From the NCBI GenBank assembly GCA_005879775.1, contig VBJX01000103.1:1-5812 (forward strand): a stretch of 5,812 nt of DNA. The letters run 5' to 3'. Below are positions 4,839-5,812 of the stretch, in pieces. Every line of letters begins with the position of its first letter. Positions within the stretch are counted from its first letter, which is position 1. The translations under genes were made by a program, and so were the position numbers. The notes below the pieces were generated by a model. It made no database searches. It saw nothing but the letters and a program-made list of their open reading frames with translations, and was not told the DNA's origin. The stretch comes from Chloroflexota bacterium (GTDB lineage Bacteria; Chloroflexota; Limnocylindria; QHBO01).

Positions 4839-5812
4839 ATGGCGAACGTGAAGCAGGCAACCTCCCTCGGTCATCGCGAGCTGGGGCTCACCGACGAGCA
4901 GGTTGTCGAGATCTACCGCCAGATGCTGGTGGCACGCGGGGTCGACGAGCGGATGTGGCTCATGCAGCGGGCGGGCAAGATCGCCTTCGTCATCAGCGGC
5001 CAGGGCCACGAAGGGGCGCAGGTCGGCATCACCTGGCCGATGCGCCGCAACCACGATTGGATGGCCCCCTACTACCGCTCCATCGCCTCGGCGCTCACCT
5101 TCGGCATGACGGTCGAGGACATCATCACCGCCCACCTGGCCAAGGGAGACGACGTCTCCTCCGGCGGCCGTCAGATGCCCGGCCACTACGGAGCGGCGAA
5201 GTACAACATCATCTCGCTCAGCTCACCCGTGGGGACCCAGGTGCTGCACGCGGTGGGCATCGCGATGGGGGCCTGGGTTCGCGGCGACGACGTGGTGGCC
5301 ATGAGCACCTTCGGCGAGGGGACCGCCAACCAGGGCGAGGTCCACGAGGCGATGAACTTCGCCGGGGTCCATCGGCTGCCGGTCATCTTCGTGTGCGAGA
5401 ACAACGGCTACGCCATCAGCGTGCCGCTCGACAAGCAGGTCGGCGGCCTCTCGGTCGCAACCCGCGCCCAGGGGTACGGCTTCCCCGGGGTGACCGTCGA
5501 CGGCAGCGACCCGCTGGCCTGCTACGCCGCCGCCAGGGAGGCGCACGATCGTGCCCGCCGCGGCGACGGCCCCACCCTGATCGAGGCCAAGGTCGTGCGC
5601 TTGACCAGCCATTCGTCCGATGACGACCAGCGCCGCTACCGGGACCCGGCCGAAGTCGAGGCGCTCAAGGAGCACGACCCGCTGGTCCTCTTCGCCAACC
5701 GCCTGCGCGAGGCCGGACTGCTCACCGATCCGGTCGACGAGCGGCTCCGCGCCGAGGTCAAGGCCGAGGTCAACGAGGCCTCGCAGCGCGCAGAGGCGCG
5801 CCCCGACCCCGA
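4839..5812 (+). CDS. bkdAA: Branched-chain 2-oxoacid dehydrogenase E1 component, alpha subunit (3' end outside window)
   Basis: The thiamine diphosphate-dependent decarboxylase subunit that works as an alpha2-beta2 heterotetramer on the E2 lipoyl domain. 324 codons are visible; the family is usually about 330-400 residues, so little is missing. Motifs: APYYR (76-80, diphosphate contact), SSGGRQMPGHYG (107-118), SSPVGTQ (128-134), the ThDP/Mg motif GEGTANQGE (159-167) running to ENNGYAIS (187-194), and RLTSHSSDDD (254-263) followed by YR. H258 aligns with the catalytic His of the mammalian phosphorylation-loop region and S259 with its regulatory Ser. GRQMP-HYG and the HSSDDD loop favour the branched-chain type over the pyruvate or acetoin E1 types. 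The order lpd then E1alpha matches the Bacillus bkd operon, so E1beta and E2 genes are predicted to follow. The exact substrate preference remains open. Confidence 0.9.
   Translation, partial: MANVKQATSLGHRELGLTDEQVVEIYRQMLVARGVDERMWLMQRAGKIAFVISGQGHEGAQVGITWPMRRNHDWMAPYYRSIASALTFGMTVEDIITAHLAKGDDVSSGGRQMPGHYGAAKYNIISLSSPVGTQVLHAVGIAMGAWVRGDDVVAMSTFGEGTANQGEVHEAMNFAGVHRLPVIFVCENNGYAISVPLDKQVGGLSVATRAQGYGFPGVTVDGSDPLACYAAAREAHDRARRGDGPTLIEAKVVRLTSHSSDDDQRRYRDPAEVEALKEHDPLVLFANRLREAGLLTDPVDERLRAEVKAEVNEASQRAEARPDP

Noticed and set aside
3288..5186. A 632-codon open frame on the minus strand
   Set aside because: It lies opposite the strongly supported lpd and E1alpha genes. In very GC-rich DNA stops are rare in antisense frames, and its translation shows no family motifs.

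Overview
The window is high-GC bacterial DNA with strongly GC-biased third codon positions, and it is almost fully coding. It holds the last codons of an unidentified gene, a minus-strand Mur ligase-type gene, a divergent M20 peptidase gene that is broken, and then a co-directional run: thioesterase, dihydrolipoamide dehydrogenase and the alpha subunit of a branched-chain-type 2-oxoacid dehydrogenase. The last gene runs off the right edge. Two genes have a -10-like hexamer only 7-9 nt before the start codon, with no room for a Shine-Dalgarno leader; the M20 gene shows the same. Leaderless transcription of this kind is common in Actinobacteria, Deinococcota and Chloroflexota. Together with the lpd-E1alpha order, the window suggests a high-GC soil or sediment Gram-positive or Chloroflexota-like genome. 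That placement is inference; there is no rRNA or other taxonomic marker here.

Layout. Bases 1-75 are the C-terminal tail of a plus-strand gene. Bases 71-150 are a nested tandem repeat (8-bp words arranged in a 24-bp unit) lying between, and overlapping, the ends of two convergent genes. Bases 136-1764 (minus) encode a 542-residue protein that resembles cyanophycin synthetase with its central ATP-grasp domain absent. Bases 1765-1788 are a tiny divergent promoter region whose only AT-rich stretch is the perfect palindrome AGTATACT, readable as TATACT on both strands. Bases 1789-2921 (plus) are an M20/CPG2-like metallopeptidase split by a deletion and frameshift that also removes its metal-bridging Asp motif. 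Bases 2947-3399, 3408-4826 and 4839-5812 form a likely operon.

Function. The operon points to oxidative decarboxylation of branched-chain 2-oxoacids (Val/Leu/Ile catabolism or branched acyl-CoA supply). E1alpha uses thiamine diphosphate, and E3 reoxidises the lipoyl group with FAD and NAD+. E1beta and the E2 acyltransferase would be expected just past the right edge. The hot-dog thioesterase could trim acyl-CoAs in the same pathway. The left half pairs an amide-bond-forming ligase with an amide-bond-cleaving peptidase on a shared promoter, which hints at one pathway, but the peptidase half looks dead, or misassembled, in this sequence.

The items most worth checking are the symmetric divergent promoter, the ATP-grasp-less cyanophycin synthetase-like ligase, the M20 deletion, and a missing glycine in the FAD-binding motif of the dehydrogenase. 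The last two could share one cause, base-level errors in the assembly.
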